Assembly (NCBI GenBank): GCA_014872655.1
Contig: WHHJ01000038.1
Coordinates: 1 to 18,342 of the forward strand
From: Clostridia bacterium
GTDB taxonomy: Bacteria; Bacillota; Clostridia; Oscillospirales; UBA644
DNA: 18,342 nt
Direction of reading: 5' to 3'
In this document: positions 5,309 to 12,634 of the stretch, piece after piece
How positions within the stretch are numbered: position 1 is the stretch's first letter
Layout of the letters: every line of letters starts with the position of its first letter
Notes under the pieces: generated by a model
What the model was told of the DNA's origin: nothing
What the model saw: the letters and a program-made list of their open reading frames with translations, nothing else
Database searches by the model: none
Program-made: the position numbers and the translations under genes

Positions 5309-8056
5309 ATGCAAAATAAAAAAATAATATCAATGATTTTTGCGTTGTTATGTTTTTGCACTTTGGATGCTTGCACGGTTGAACGAGCAGCTGATTTAAA
5401 ATCTGCTATTCAAAACTTGGTGCAAATACCAGACACCTCCAAACCAATCATCATGCAGCCGGCAGTAGAACTACCCGAAAATTTACAAACGACAGAAGCT
5501 TTCATTGCGCAAAATCACTATCCGGAAAACGAACTGATTATCTGTACGTTTGACGCTTCTCAAGAGCCTTTCGGCGCTATTGCGGACGGGCAGGCAGACT
5601 GTACGCAAGCGATAAACGCCGCACTGCAACAAACAGCTCAGAAAGGCGGAGGATGTGTATATCTCCCGGAAGGAAAATATTTGATTCAAGGAACCATTCA
5701 GATTCCTACCGGCGTGTCTTTATGCGGCGACTGGGTTAATCCGGAACAAGAGCCGGCCGGAACCAAAGGAACCATTCTGATTGGCGGTGAAGGACTCAAA
5801 ACACAGCCTGCGTTTGTTAAACTGGACGGATCAGCGAACGGAATCCTAAATATAACGCTAATGTATCAGGAACAAAATCTCCAAACGCTGCAGGAGTATC
5901 CAGTTACAATTACACAACCTCAAGGAGATTCGGCTACCGTACAAAATGTTACTATTGTCAATGGAAATAACGCAATCTGTTTGGGTTCGGAAAATGCATC
6001 CCAGTTACATACCATAAAAAATGTCTATATTTCCTGTTTGGGAACCGCTCTTTCGCTGGATCGAATTTATGATATCGGCCGGCTCGAAAATATTCATGTG
6101 TCTGCCGCCTATTGGCAAGAGAACCAAATCATCCCGGTTGAAAACAAATCCTCAATAGCAGACGCTATGTTTGAGCAAACAACCGGTTTTCTGTTAAAAA
6201 GATCCGACTGGGAATACACGTATGACATGTATCTGACCGGGTTAAAAAACGGTGTAATTGTTACCAAAACAGATGCCGAAGGAACTTTAACGGGGTCCAA
6301 CGCAGAATTTACCGGTTTATATATTACAGACTGCGATACCGGGCTAACCGTAGAACACACGAACGATATTGGATTGACTTTTACTTATTTGGAAATCACA
6401 ACACAAAACAGAGACTGCACTTCGGCAATTCAATATCAAGCGGGGCATTCTTCTTTTACGCAGTATGTAGAATGTAAATTTAATGGAAGTTTTTCACAGC
6501 TGTTTGATGGGGCAGACAGTTCCTCGTTTTCACCTTTTACCCAATGCACTTTTCGCAACACACAAAACTCTACCCCTTTATTTGAAACGCAATCATCCAA
6601 ACTGGCTTTCCATGAATGCAAATTTGAAAACGAAAAGATCTTTGATCAGACGCCTGTTTCCATTATAGTATCTTTTACCGATTGTCTTTTCGTTGCGGTT
6701 CCCGATTTCGGAACGGCAACAGACTCCGCTTATTTCCAAAATGATCTTACAAAAACAAATATGGCCTACACCTCGAAAAGAAAACATCAGTATATTGAAA
6801 ACACACCCCTTCCCTACACAAAAACACTACTGTCGATCACCTCTTTTGGAGCCAAGGCAAACGATGACACTTTCGATAACGCACCGATCATCCAGGCAGC
6901 GCTGGATCAATGCGCCGAGTACGGCGGAGGCGTTGTTTATATTCCACAAGGACAATACACCGTTAAAGGCCATTTAACCGTTCCAGAAGGCGTTCTTCTC
7001 AGCGGATGCTTTATGACGCCTGTACACGCTAACTATACAGTAAATGCTTCCACACTGCGTGTTTATACGGATATCGATAATCCTGACGGGCAGTCACTCA
7101 TTACACTGTCTTCTCATAGCGGCGTTAAGGGTTTTGCCATCCGGTACCCGGGTATCTTGTCCGAAGACGGTGCACAGTTGCTGCACACATACCCTTACAG
7201 TATCCAATCTAACGGGAATGGATGTTATGCTATGTATATCACCACGCCGTTTGCTTATCAGTTTATTGACTTTGGTTCCAATCCCTCTCCCAACCACTAT
7301 ATTCAGTACTGTTCAGGCTGTGTTTTTGGCACCGGTATTTTTGCAGGAAACAATTCCAAAAACGGATGGATTGAAAATTGCCACTTCAATCCCAACTACG
7401 CATTTTCGGCAAGAGAAACCGTTTGGGGACCGATTGACTTTGCTTTATTATCACAAAACAGTACCACCTTTGTATTTGGATATAACGAAAGCGAGCACGT
7501 TTTGGGAACATTTGTTTACGGCACATCAAAAGGAATGTATTTTATCGAACAAGACGGCAAAAGTACAAACGGCACATTCATCGCCCACGGTTCTGACTAT
7601 GCAGATATGGGAATATGTGTGGAAGAATGCGGAACAATCGAAATGATTAACGCACAAATTGCACCATTTGGCGCAGGACAAACCAATACATATTTTTATT
7701 TTGATAAAAAACTGAAGGGGAACGTGTACATCTTTAATCCCCTGTGCTGGCTCAACGACGGGCCCGGGATTGATATGAACGGCGGGAATGTCGTGCTGCA
7801 ATCTTTTCATTACAATCGTCCGACACTGAATATTTCCCCCATAAACTGTTCAGGTGGGAATTTGTGTATCGAAGGTTCTTCTTTTGATCGGCGCAGATCC
7901 TTATTTACCCTGGGAGAAGAAATGAATGATTTTTATTTTGTGGCTAATAATTTAACCGGGTACCGGCAAAACAGTTCTTTCGGGGACGTTCTCCAATTAG
8001 GATTGTCCGAGCTGAAGAATGGCCACGCGATTGCTTATTCCAATTATGCAAAATAA
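5309..8056 (+). CDS. Surface lipoprotein with two pectate-lyase-type beta-helix domains
   Basis: The 915-residue protein begins with a lipoprotein signal peptide: MQNKK, a hydrophobic stretch, and the lipobox TLDAC with C22 as lipid anchor. It should sit on the outer face of the membrane. Two modules of the pectate-lyase-3/glycosyl hydrolase 28-like right-handed beta-helix superfamily follow. Each opens with an FGA-type strand, about 20 residues of helix, then GGGCVYLPEGKYLI (113-126) or GGGVVYIPQGQYTV (539-552). The two starts are about 426 residues apart, so it is a tandem duplication. The rungs hold many N, G and T turns. No catalytic set could be assigned, so substrate and lyase or hydrolase chemistry are unknown. 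The ATG at 5309 is chosen for the signal peptide, although AGGAG (5304-5308) abuts it, an odd spacing. Transcribed alone from a consensus promoter. Confidence 0.85.
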   Translation: MQNKKIISMIFALLCFCTLDACTVERAADLKSAIQNLVQIPDTSKPIIMQPAVELPENLQTTEAFIAQNHYPENELIICTFDASQEPFGAIADGQADCTQAINAALQQTAQKGGGCVYLPEGKYLIQGTIQIPTGVSLCGDWVNPEQEPAGTKGTILIGGEGLKTQPAFVKLDGSANGILNITLMYQEQNLQTLQEYPVTITQPQGDSATVQNVTIVNGNNAICLGSENASQLHTIKNVYISCLGTALSLDRIYDIGRLENIHVSAAYWQENQIIPVENKSSIADAMFEQTTGFLLKRSDWEYTYDMYLTGLKNGVIVTKTDAEGTLTGSNAEFTGLYITDCDTGLTVEHTNDIGLTFTYLEITTQNRDCTSAIQYQAGHSSFTQYVECKFNGSFSQLFDGADSSSFSPFTQCTFRNTQNSTPLFETQSSKLAFHECKFENEKIFDQTPVSIIVSFTDCLFVAVPDFGTATDSAYFQNDLTKTNMAYTSKRKHQYIENTPLPYTKTLLSITSFGAKANDDTFDNAPIIQAALDQCAEYGGGVVYIPQGQYTVKGHLTVPEGVLLSGCFMTPVHANYTVNASTLRVYTDIDNPDGQSLITLSSHSGVKGFAIRYPGILSEDGAQLLHTYPYSIQSNGNGCYAMYITTPFAYQFIDFGSNPSPNHYIQYCSGCVFGTGIFAGNNSKNGWIENCHFNPNYAFSARETVWGPIDFALLSQNSTTFVFGYNESEHVLGTFVYGTSKGMYFIEQDGKSTNGTFIAHGSDYADMGICVEECGTIEMINAQIAPFGAGQTNTYFYFDKKLKGNVYIFNPLCWLNDGPGIDMNGGNVVLQSFHYNRPTLNISPINCSGGNLCIEGSSFDRRRSLFTLGEEMNDFYFVANNLTGYRQNSSFGDVLQLGLSELKNGHAIAYSNYAK

Positions 8057-8239
8057 AAAGCACTTCTGTAATAAATGAGAAAAAGGCTGTTGGCTTTCTA
8101 CATCATGTTTTATGATTGGCATAGAAACAGCTTGCCACAGGCCTGCATAAAGCTCTTTATCCGTTTTTTTTATTTCTGTAAATGCAGCTCATGCTCTACC
8201 TGTAAATTTTAATAAAATAAGACTTTTTATAAAAAGCTC
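8057..8239. other. Intergenic region with nested hairpins and a possible terminator
   Basis: No gene is seen. Three nested helices form one elongated hairpin: GCTG 8086-8089 with CAGC 8128-8131, TTTCTA 8095-8100 with TAGAAA 8122-8127, and ATCAT 8102-8106 with ATGAT 8112-8116. After it, a weak ATAAA/TTTAT stem (8147-8160) is followed by eight T (8164-8171), the best terminator candidate for the lipoprotein gene. CTTTTTATAAAAAG (8223-8236) is a perfect palindrome just before the next promoter. Confidence 0.5.
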
Positions 8240-8270
8240 TTGACCTAAAGCACACTTTAAGGAGTATAAT
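8240..8270 (+). promoter_or_regulatory. MerR-type promoter (19-bp spacer) of the aldo/keto reductase operon
   Basis: TTGACC (8240-8245) and TATAAT (8265-8270) are separated by 19 bp, longer than the normal 17. Between them lies the dyad CCTAAAG-CACA-CTTTAAGG (8244-8262). An over-long spacer carrying an inverted repeat is the hallmark of promoters that MerR-family activators untwist. The arms resemble the CTTAAAG/CTTTAAG operators of AdhR/NmlR-type aldehyde-responsive regulators. No merR gene is in the window, so the regulator acts from elsewhere. Confidence 0.8.
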
Positions 8271-8281
8271 AGAAATAAACT

Positions 8282-8323
8282 AAAAAGAGATTTCATACAT
8301 CCTCGATATGATATCTCATTTTT
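8282..8323 (+). promoter_or_regulatory. Leader hairpin ending in a T-run, possible attenuator
   Basis: A long stem forms in the 5' leader: AAAAA 8282-8286 and GAGAT 8287-8291 pair with ATCTC 8313-8317 and TTTTT 8319-8323, and TCATA 8293-8297 pairs with TATGA 8307-8311, around a 9-nt loop. It has one T-T mismatch and one bulge. The stem is AT-rich and the U-run is partly inside the helix, so termination would be weak; mRNA protection is an equal possibility. Confidence 0.4.
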
Positions 8324-8353
8324 AAAACAGACAATATCGGAAGGAGACCAACC

Positions 8354-9484
8354 ATGTCAGATTTAGAAAAATCTATTAAAAAACTCGGTTTTGGACTGAT
8401 GCGGCTTCCGCGTATAGAAAATGCCATTGACTTAGAACAAACCAAACAAATGGTAGACATGTTTATTGCAAACGGTTTTACCTATTTTGATACAGCATGG
8501 GCATATGAAGGCAGCGAAGAAGCAACGCGCAAAGCGCTTGTGGAGCGATATCCGCGACAAAGCTATCAGTTAGCCACCAAAAATGCGGCGTGGCTCAACT
8601 GCAAAACCAAACAAGATGCCACCGACCAACTGAACACCTCGCTGCAGCGCACCGGAGCCGGATATTTCGACTTTTATCTATTACATAATTTAGGGGAAAA
8701 TCGCACCCATTTTTTTGATGAATTCGGGTTATGGGATTGGGTACAGGAAAAGAAACAAGAAGGGCTGATCCGACATGTAGGATTTTCTTTCCACTCTACC
8801 GCAGAAGAATTAGAAGAAATTCTAAAAAAGCATCCCGAAATGGAATTTGTACAACTGCAAATCAACTACGCAGACTGGAACAATCCGGCTATCAACTCCG
8901 CCGGTTGCTATGAGGTCGCGAGAAAATATAACAAGCCGGTGATTATCATGGAACCGGTCAAAGGCGGCATGTTAGCAAATCCGCCCGCCTCGGTTTTAGA
9001 GATTCTGAAAGCTGCCGAACCAGACAGTTCTGCAGCGTCCTGGGCCATCCGGTTTGCCGCAAATTTAGACGGAGTAATTACAGTTCTTTCCGGGATGAGC
9101 AATTTAGAACAAATGCAAGACAACTTGTCCTACATGAAAAATTTTAACGGGCTCAGCAAGAGCCAGATTCAAACGTTGGATGCCGTGCAAAAAGAACTGA
9201 ATAAATTTCCACTCGTTCCCTGCACCACCTGCAATTATTGTGCCAAAGTCTGTCCGCAAAATATCGGCATCTCAGGGTCTTTTACCGCACTCAACATCTT
9301 AACGCTGTATCAGGACCAAGAAGCAGCCAATCATCAGGAAAATTGGCTGGTAAGCGGCCATGGCAAACAGCGCGCAGTATCGTGTATTCAGTGCGGCAGG
9401 TGCGAACAGGTTTGCCCGCAGCATATTGCGATCCGGGACGAACTTCAAAAAGTCGTCAAAGCATTTCATCAGCAGGAGGAATAA
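8354..9484 (+). CDS. Aldo/keto reductase with C-terminal double [4Fe-4S] domain
   Basis: The 376-residue protein has an N-terminal aldo/keto reductase TIM barrel (about 1-270) with the catalytic tetrad D46, Y51 (DTAWAYEGSE), K76 and H111 (FYLLHN). The C-terminal domain has two ferredoxin-type clusters: C290, C293, C296, C300 and C344, C347, C350, C354. This architecture is common in anaerobes. It suggests NAD(P)H-dependent reduction of a carbonyl compound with electrons exchanged with ferredoxin or flavodoxin. The substrate is unknown. AAGGAG lies about 8 nt before the ATG. It is the first gene of a four-gene operon behind a MerR-type promoter and ends 3 nt before the next gene. The promoter type suggests a role in removing reactive aldehydes or electrophiles; that is inference. 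Confidence 0.93.
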   Translation: MSDLEKSIKKLGFGLMRLPRIENAIDLEQTKQMVDMFIANGFTYFDTAWAYEGSEEATRKALVERYPRQSYQLATKNAAWLNCKTKQDATDQLNTSLQRTGAGYFDFYLLHNLGENRTHFFDEFGLWDWVQEKKQEGLIRHVGFSFHSTAEELEEILKKHPEMEFVQLQINYADWNNPAINSAGCYEVARKYNKPVIIMEPVKGGMLANPPASVLEILKAAEPDSSAASWAIRFAANLDGVITVLSGMSNLEQMQDNLSYMKNFNGLSKSQIQTLDAVQKELNKFPLVPCTTCNYCAKVCPQNIGISGSFTALNILTLYQDQEAANHQENWLVSGHGKQRAVSCIQCGRCEQVCPQHIAIRDELQKVVKAFHQQEE

Positions 9485-9487
9485 AAT

Positions 9488-10048
9488 ATGTCTACCCTTG
9501 TTCAATCTACTCAAAAAACAAAACTTTCCGTCAAAACTCAAATATTTGCTGCTTTAGGAGCTATCGTTGCAGCTATCATTCTTCCACAAATCTTTCATGC
9601 CGTAGGCGCTGTGTCCGGGCTGGGAACCGCGCTGGGCGAAACCTTTTTGCCTATGCATCTTCCTATTTTACTGGTTGGTCTGTTGGCAGGACCGATTGCA
9701 GGGGCAACGGCCGGGGCCATCAGCCCCGTCATCAGTTTTCTGACAACCGGGATGCCGCTGTCGGCGATGCTGCCGTTTATAGTCATTGAGCTTTGCGCTT
9801 ATGGCTGTATCAGTGGACTTTTCAGAAAAACTTCGCTACCCACCTTTATCCAACTGCTGATTGCGCAAATCGGCGGACGCGCATTGCGTGCCATTGCTAT
9901 TTTGATTGCCGTTTATACCGGCGTAAGTACCTCGGTTCCCATTTCCGTAATTTGGACCAGCATTGCGATCGGACTACCCGGCATCTTGCTGCAATGGGCA
10001 CTTTTGCCATTGTTGACATACAGAATAGAGGGCAAAGTAAGAAAATGA
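9488..10048 (+). CDS. ECF transporter S component (membrane substrate-binding subunit)
   Basis: The 186-residue protein has about six hydrophobic segments (roughly 17-40, 53-73, 74-90, 92-113, 118-146 and 150-177) and the motif GETFLPMHLPILLVGLLAGP (50-69), typical of the ECF S-component superfamily. S components bind vitamins or other small compounds and dock with a shared EcfA-A'-T energising module encoded elsewhere. Substrate is not identifiable from sequence alone. The ribosome site AGGAGG (9474-9479) lies in the end of the reductase gene, and the stop overlaps the next start (ATGA), so translation is coupled. Its place in a redox operon suggests import of a cofactor precursor or of the compound the operon handles; that is inference. 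Confidence 0.85.
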   Translation: MSTLVQSTQKTKLSVKTQIFAALGAIVAAIILPQIFHAVGAVSGLGTALGETFLPMHLPILLVGLLAGPIAGATAGAISPVISFLTTGMPLSAMLPFIVIELCAYGCISGLFRKTSLPTFIQLLIAQIGGRALRAIAILIAVYTGVSTSVPISVIWTSIAIGLPGILLQWALLPLLTYRIEGKVRK

Positions 10049-10482
10049 GCCAAGATCTGCAAAAAGCCAAGCAGTACCTGCACACCCAAGGTTATACTTT
10101 TGTGGCCGTCAAAAATGAAGATCTTTTCGTCAGCCAAAAACGGGGCGTTGCTCCCCTGTTGGAGCAGATTGACAGCAACACTTTGCTAAACGGATTTTCT
10201 GTTGCTGACAAAGTAGTAGGGAAAGCCTCTGCTTTTTTATATCTGATTTTACAACCGGCAGCCGTTTATACTGACCTGATCAGCCTGCCAGCTCTTGAAC
10301 TTTTACGCCAAAACAATATTCCGATTGAGTATAAAGACCAAACACAAGCTATTCGAAATCGAACCAATACCGGATTTTGTCCGATGGAGACAGCGGTACA
10401 GTCTTGCCATTTCCCTCAAGAAGCATTGCATTTGATTCGGCAAACCGTTATTCGTTTAAAAAAGGAGGAACATCATGAGTAA
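10045..10482 (+). CDS. DUF1893 (TM1506-like, deaminase-fold) protein
   Basis: The 145-residue protein matches the DUF1893 family by DKVVGKASAFLYLI (55-68), the SLPALELL helix, NIPIEYKDQ (91-99) and RNRTNTGFCPMETAV (104-118). Family knowledge: the Thermotoga TM1506 structure has a cytidine-deaminase-like fold, but no activity is established. The usual deaminase zinc signature (H/C-x-E plus PCxxC) is not evident here; only the CPME segment around C112 stands out. I start at ATG 10045, which overlaps the previous stop by 4 bp; the reading frame continues upstream to 9793 but that part is a shadow of the S-component gene. The 3' end overlaps the flavodoxin start by 8 bp. It is soluble and probably cytoplasmic. 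Confidence 0.87.
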   Translation: MSQDLQKAKQYLHTQGYTFVAVKNEDLFVSQKRGVAPLLEQIDSNTLLNGFSVADKVVGKASAFLYLILQPAAVYTDLISLPALELLRQNNIPIEYKDQTQAIRNRTNTGFCPMETAVQSCHFPQEALHLIRQTVIRLKKEEHHE

Positions 10483-10948
10483 AAAATTAGTAGTTTTTTT
10501 CAGCGCAAGCGGCATTACAAAAAAAGTCGCCCAAAAATTGGCCAAGGCCATCGATGCCGATTTATTTGAAATTCAGCCCAATCCTCCCTACACCAAAGCG
10601 GATCTGGACTGGACCGATCCGAACAGTCGCTCCAGCATTGAAATGAAAAACAAAGCGTCTCGGCCGGCCATTGCCGGAAAACTCCCGGACATCACAGCAT
10701 ATGACACTGTTTTTATCGGATTCCCGATTTGGTGGTATGTTGCGCCGACCATTATCAATACTTTTTTAGAATCCTATACCTGGACAGGAAAAACCATTGT
10801 ACCCTTTGCCACTTCGGGCAGCAGCGGGATGGGCAAAACCAATCAAGATCTTGCCCCGTCGTGTCCCGGTGCTGTTTTGAAAGAGGGCAAACGCTTTGCT
10901 ACCAATGTTTCTGAAGAAGAATTAAAAATGTGGGCAAGTCTGTTTTAA
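10475..10948 (+). CDS. Flavodoxin
   Basis: The 157-residue protein is a short-chain flavodoxin of the Flavodoxin_4 type. The N-terminal strand and phosphate loop are VVFFSASGITKKVA (6-19), the FMN-isoalloxazine loop has PIWWYVAP (84-91), and ATSGSSGMG (112-120) forms the second FMN loop. It carries one or two electrons at low potential between ferredoxin-linked enzymes. AAAGGAGG (10461-10468) is an excellent ribosome site inside the preceding gene, whose stop overlaps this start by 8 bp. As the last gene of the operon, it is a plausible electron partner of the [4Fe-4S] aldo/keto reductase; that pairing is inference. Confidence 0.92.
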   Translation: MSKKLVVFFSASGITKKVAQKLAKAIDADLFEIQPNPPYTKADLDWTDPNSRSSIEMKNKASRPAIAGKLPDITAYDTVFIGFPIWWYVAPTIINTFLESYTWTGKTIVPFATSGSSGMGKTNQDLAPSCPGAVLKEGKRFATNVSEEELKMWASLF

Positions 10949-10984
10949 AACGTGCTGCCACATCACCTTTATCGCTTATATAGT

Positions 10985-11020
10985 AAAAAAGCAGGGTGTT
11001 AATACACCCTGCTTTTTTTG
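10985..11020. terminator. Bidirectional rho-independent terminator
   Basis: A perfect 15-bp stem (10985-10999 with 11004-11018, GC core GCAGGGTGT/ACACCCTGC) closes a TAAT loop and has A and T runs on both sides. It ends the flavodoxin operon on + and the metA-sialidase-YhcH transcript on -. Confidence 0.93.
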
Positions 11021-11028
11021 CTATTTTT

Positions 11029-11490
11029 TTAATCTAATTTCACTTTGTAAATAGCTTTTTTGATTTTTCCGACTTTTCCGTCCGTCGCCACCATGGGCAT
11101 ATGAATGTCGTTGGGAAGACAAACCACGAAGTATCCAGGCTGTAACTTGACTTCTACCTGTCTGGGACCGCTCATCATCAGATAATCGCCTGCTGCGTCA
11201 TACTCCGTTTCCGCTTGCATCGCGCTAATATCCGAAATATATACGGTTTCTTCGCCCTCGATATCCACATGGATATCTGCATAAACCCGATGTGCTTCAA
11301 AAGAACTCTTCTCCAGCGGATTTGTCTGAGCATCTTCTACAAAATTATAATACAGCTGCTGTCCGTCAATCTCGTTTCCACCGGCCACCGCACTGCTAAA
11401 ATCATTATTCCGAATATGCTCCAATGCCCGATACAAACGAGCATCAATTCCTTTATAATTTTCTATATTCTCAATTTTATCGTAAATCAT
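11029..11490 (-). CDS. YhcH/YjgK/YiaL family protein (sialic acid anomerase NanQ-like)
   Basis: The 153-residue cupin-like protein belongs to the DUF386 family. It has FEAHRVYADIHVDIEG (64-79) and the C-terminal CLPNDIHMPMVA (124-135), whose Glu and His residues are the expected metal ligands. Family knowledge: E. coli NanQ (YhcH) speeds alpha/beta interconversion of N-acetylneuraminate released in the cell, and other members act on other sugars. No signal peptide, so it is cytoplasmic. GGAGG lies upstream of the ATG, 15 nt after the stop of the Asp-box protein gene. Being next to a sialidase-like gene supports a role with sialic acid, but nanA, nanE and nanK are not in the window. Confidence 0.88.
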   Translation of the reverse strand: MIYDKIENIENYKGIDARLYRALEHIRNNDFSSAVAGGNEIDGQQLYYNFVEDAQTNPLEKSSFEAHRVYADIHVDIEGEETVYISDISAMQAETEYDAAGDYLMMSGPRQVEVKLQPGYFVVCLPNDIHMPMVATDGKVGKIKKAIYKVKLD

Positions 11491-11505
11491 GTTCAGACCT
11501 CCGTA

Positions 11506-12612
11506 TTATAACTCAATGTATGTTGCCATGGTTTTATATTGCCCGTCACTGGCAAACCAATGGCTCATCATGATATTTCCGTTTTTCAGCAAAATCGCAC
11601 CCGGTTGACCAAACTTCAAAAAGGCAAAAATATCGGCAGCTTTGGTATCTCTCATCACCGGCGTTGCAGGTTCCCAAATCAAAAGTTCCTGTTCAATTTT
11701 CCAGGTACCGTCTGCAAGGTCAACAATATATCCATAAATGCCGGGGCGATCCGTATCACGTCTAACCGCATGCAAAGCCAACAATTTATCTTCGCCGATT
11801 GCACATACCGAAGAAGCCTGTCCATGAATACCGGTATCCATCGGCTTAGAAAAGGTTTTGCCATTATCATACGAAATGGTATAATGATTGTTCAGCCGTT
11901 CACCGGTCTTTACATTTTCGTTCCAACCGATAACCACGATCGCGCCGCTTTTTTGTAACTGGCAAGCACGCTGCTCATAACAAGTAACGCAGTCTCCTTC
12001 AAATTCCATACATACCGTATCGTCATTCCAGGTCTTTCCTTCATCGCTGGAACGCAGCAATCTTCCGCAAAGACGGTCAGACATCTTTCCGGACCAATCG
12101 GGGAATCCGGTAATCGGGGTAATCCAATCTCCGTTTTTCAGCACGGTAATCGGTGCAGAAGCCTCTGTATGGGGGCCCCAATGATTCGGTACTGCTTCAT
12201 GCTCGGACCAAGTTTTACCGTTGTCGGACGAACGTGTAATATAAACTCTGTCATCAATCAATCCGCCGGTTTCGGGGTTTCCGATCGGCCATTCCGGATG
12301 AGTTCTGTCGTATTCATATCCAACACCGACCAATTTTCCACCGCCCAAAGAGGTTACTTTGCAACAGTCTGTAATCGGCACGACCTCATGAGATTTATCA
12401 AACATATTTCGGGGTTGCGACCACGTTTTTCCGCCGTCCGTACTGGTCGAAATATAACTGGTTCCGTCCACCGACTCAAAAGCCTCTCCGATTTGATATG
12501 CGGCAAGCAATGTTCCGTCATCCAATTCGGCTAAAAACGGAAAAGCCGCCTGACGAGACCGCAGCTGCGGCAACGGATTATCATAGATCAGCGATGAAAA
12601 TTGAACTTTCAT
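11506..12612 (-). CDS. Cytoplasmic Asp-box (BNR) sialidase-like protein
   Basis: The 368-residue protein is a six-bladed beta-propeller of the exo-sialidase/BNR superfamily. Four Asp-boxes are visible: STDGGKTW (57-64), SSDNGKTW (128-135), SSDEGKTW (188-195) and SYDNGKTF (247-254). It has no signal peptide or anchor, so it should act inside the cell on imported oligosaccharides. The RIP motif that opens true GH33 sialidases is not obvious; the N-terminus has SRQAAFP instead, so the three-arginine carboxylate site is uncertain. It may be a sialidase, or a relative acting on another glycan. AGGAG precedes ATG 12612. The start is only 22 nt after the metA stop, with no clear promoter between, and the YhcH-type gene follows 15 nt downstream. 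Confidence 0.82.
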   Translation of the reverse strand: MKVQFSSLIYDNPLPQLRSRQAAFPFLAELDDGTLLAAYQIGEAFESVDGTSYISTSTDGGKTWSQPRNMFDKSHEVVPITDCCKVTSLGGGKLVGVGYEYDRTHPEWPIGNPETGGLIDDRVYITRSSDNGKTWSEHEAVPNHWGPHTEASAPITVLKNGDWITPITGFPDWSGKMSDRLCGRLLRSSDEGKTWNDDTVCMEFEGDCVTCYEQRACQLQKSGAIVVIGWNENVKTGERLNNHYTISYDNGKTFSKPMDTGIHGQASSVCAIGEDKLLALHAVRRDTDRPGIYGYIVDLADGTWKIEQELLIWEPATPVMRDTKAADIFAFLKFGQPGAILLKNGNIMMSHWFASDGQYKTMATYIEL

Positions 12613-12634
12613 TTTAATACTCCTTTAATAAAAT

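Noticed and set aside
7044..7646. 200-codon frame on the + strand within the lipoprotein gene
   Set aside because: It is an out-of-frame shadow; the lipoprotein frame holds the domain signatures.
9238..10044. Upstream frames of 183 and 84 codons across the S-component gene
   Set aside because: They are shadows in other frames; the membrane helices and ribosome site belong to the 9488 frame, and DUF1893 starts at 10045.
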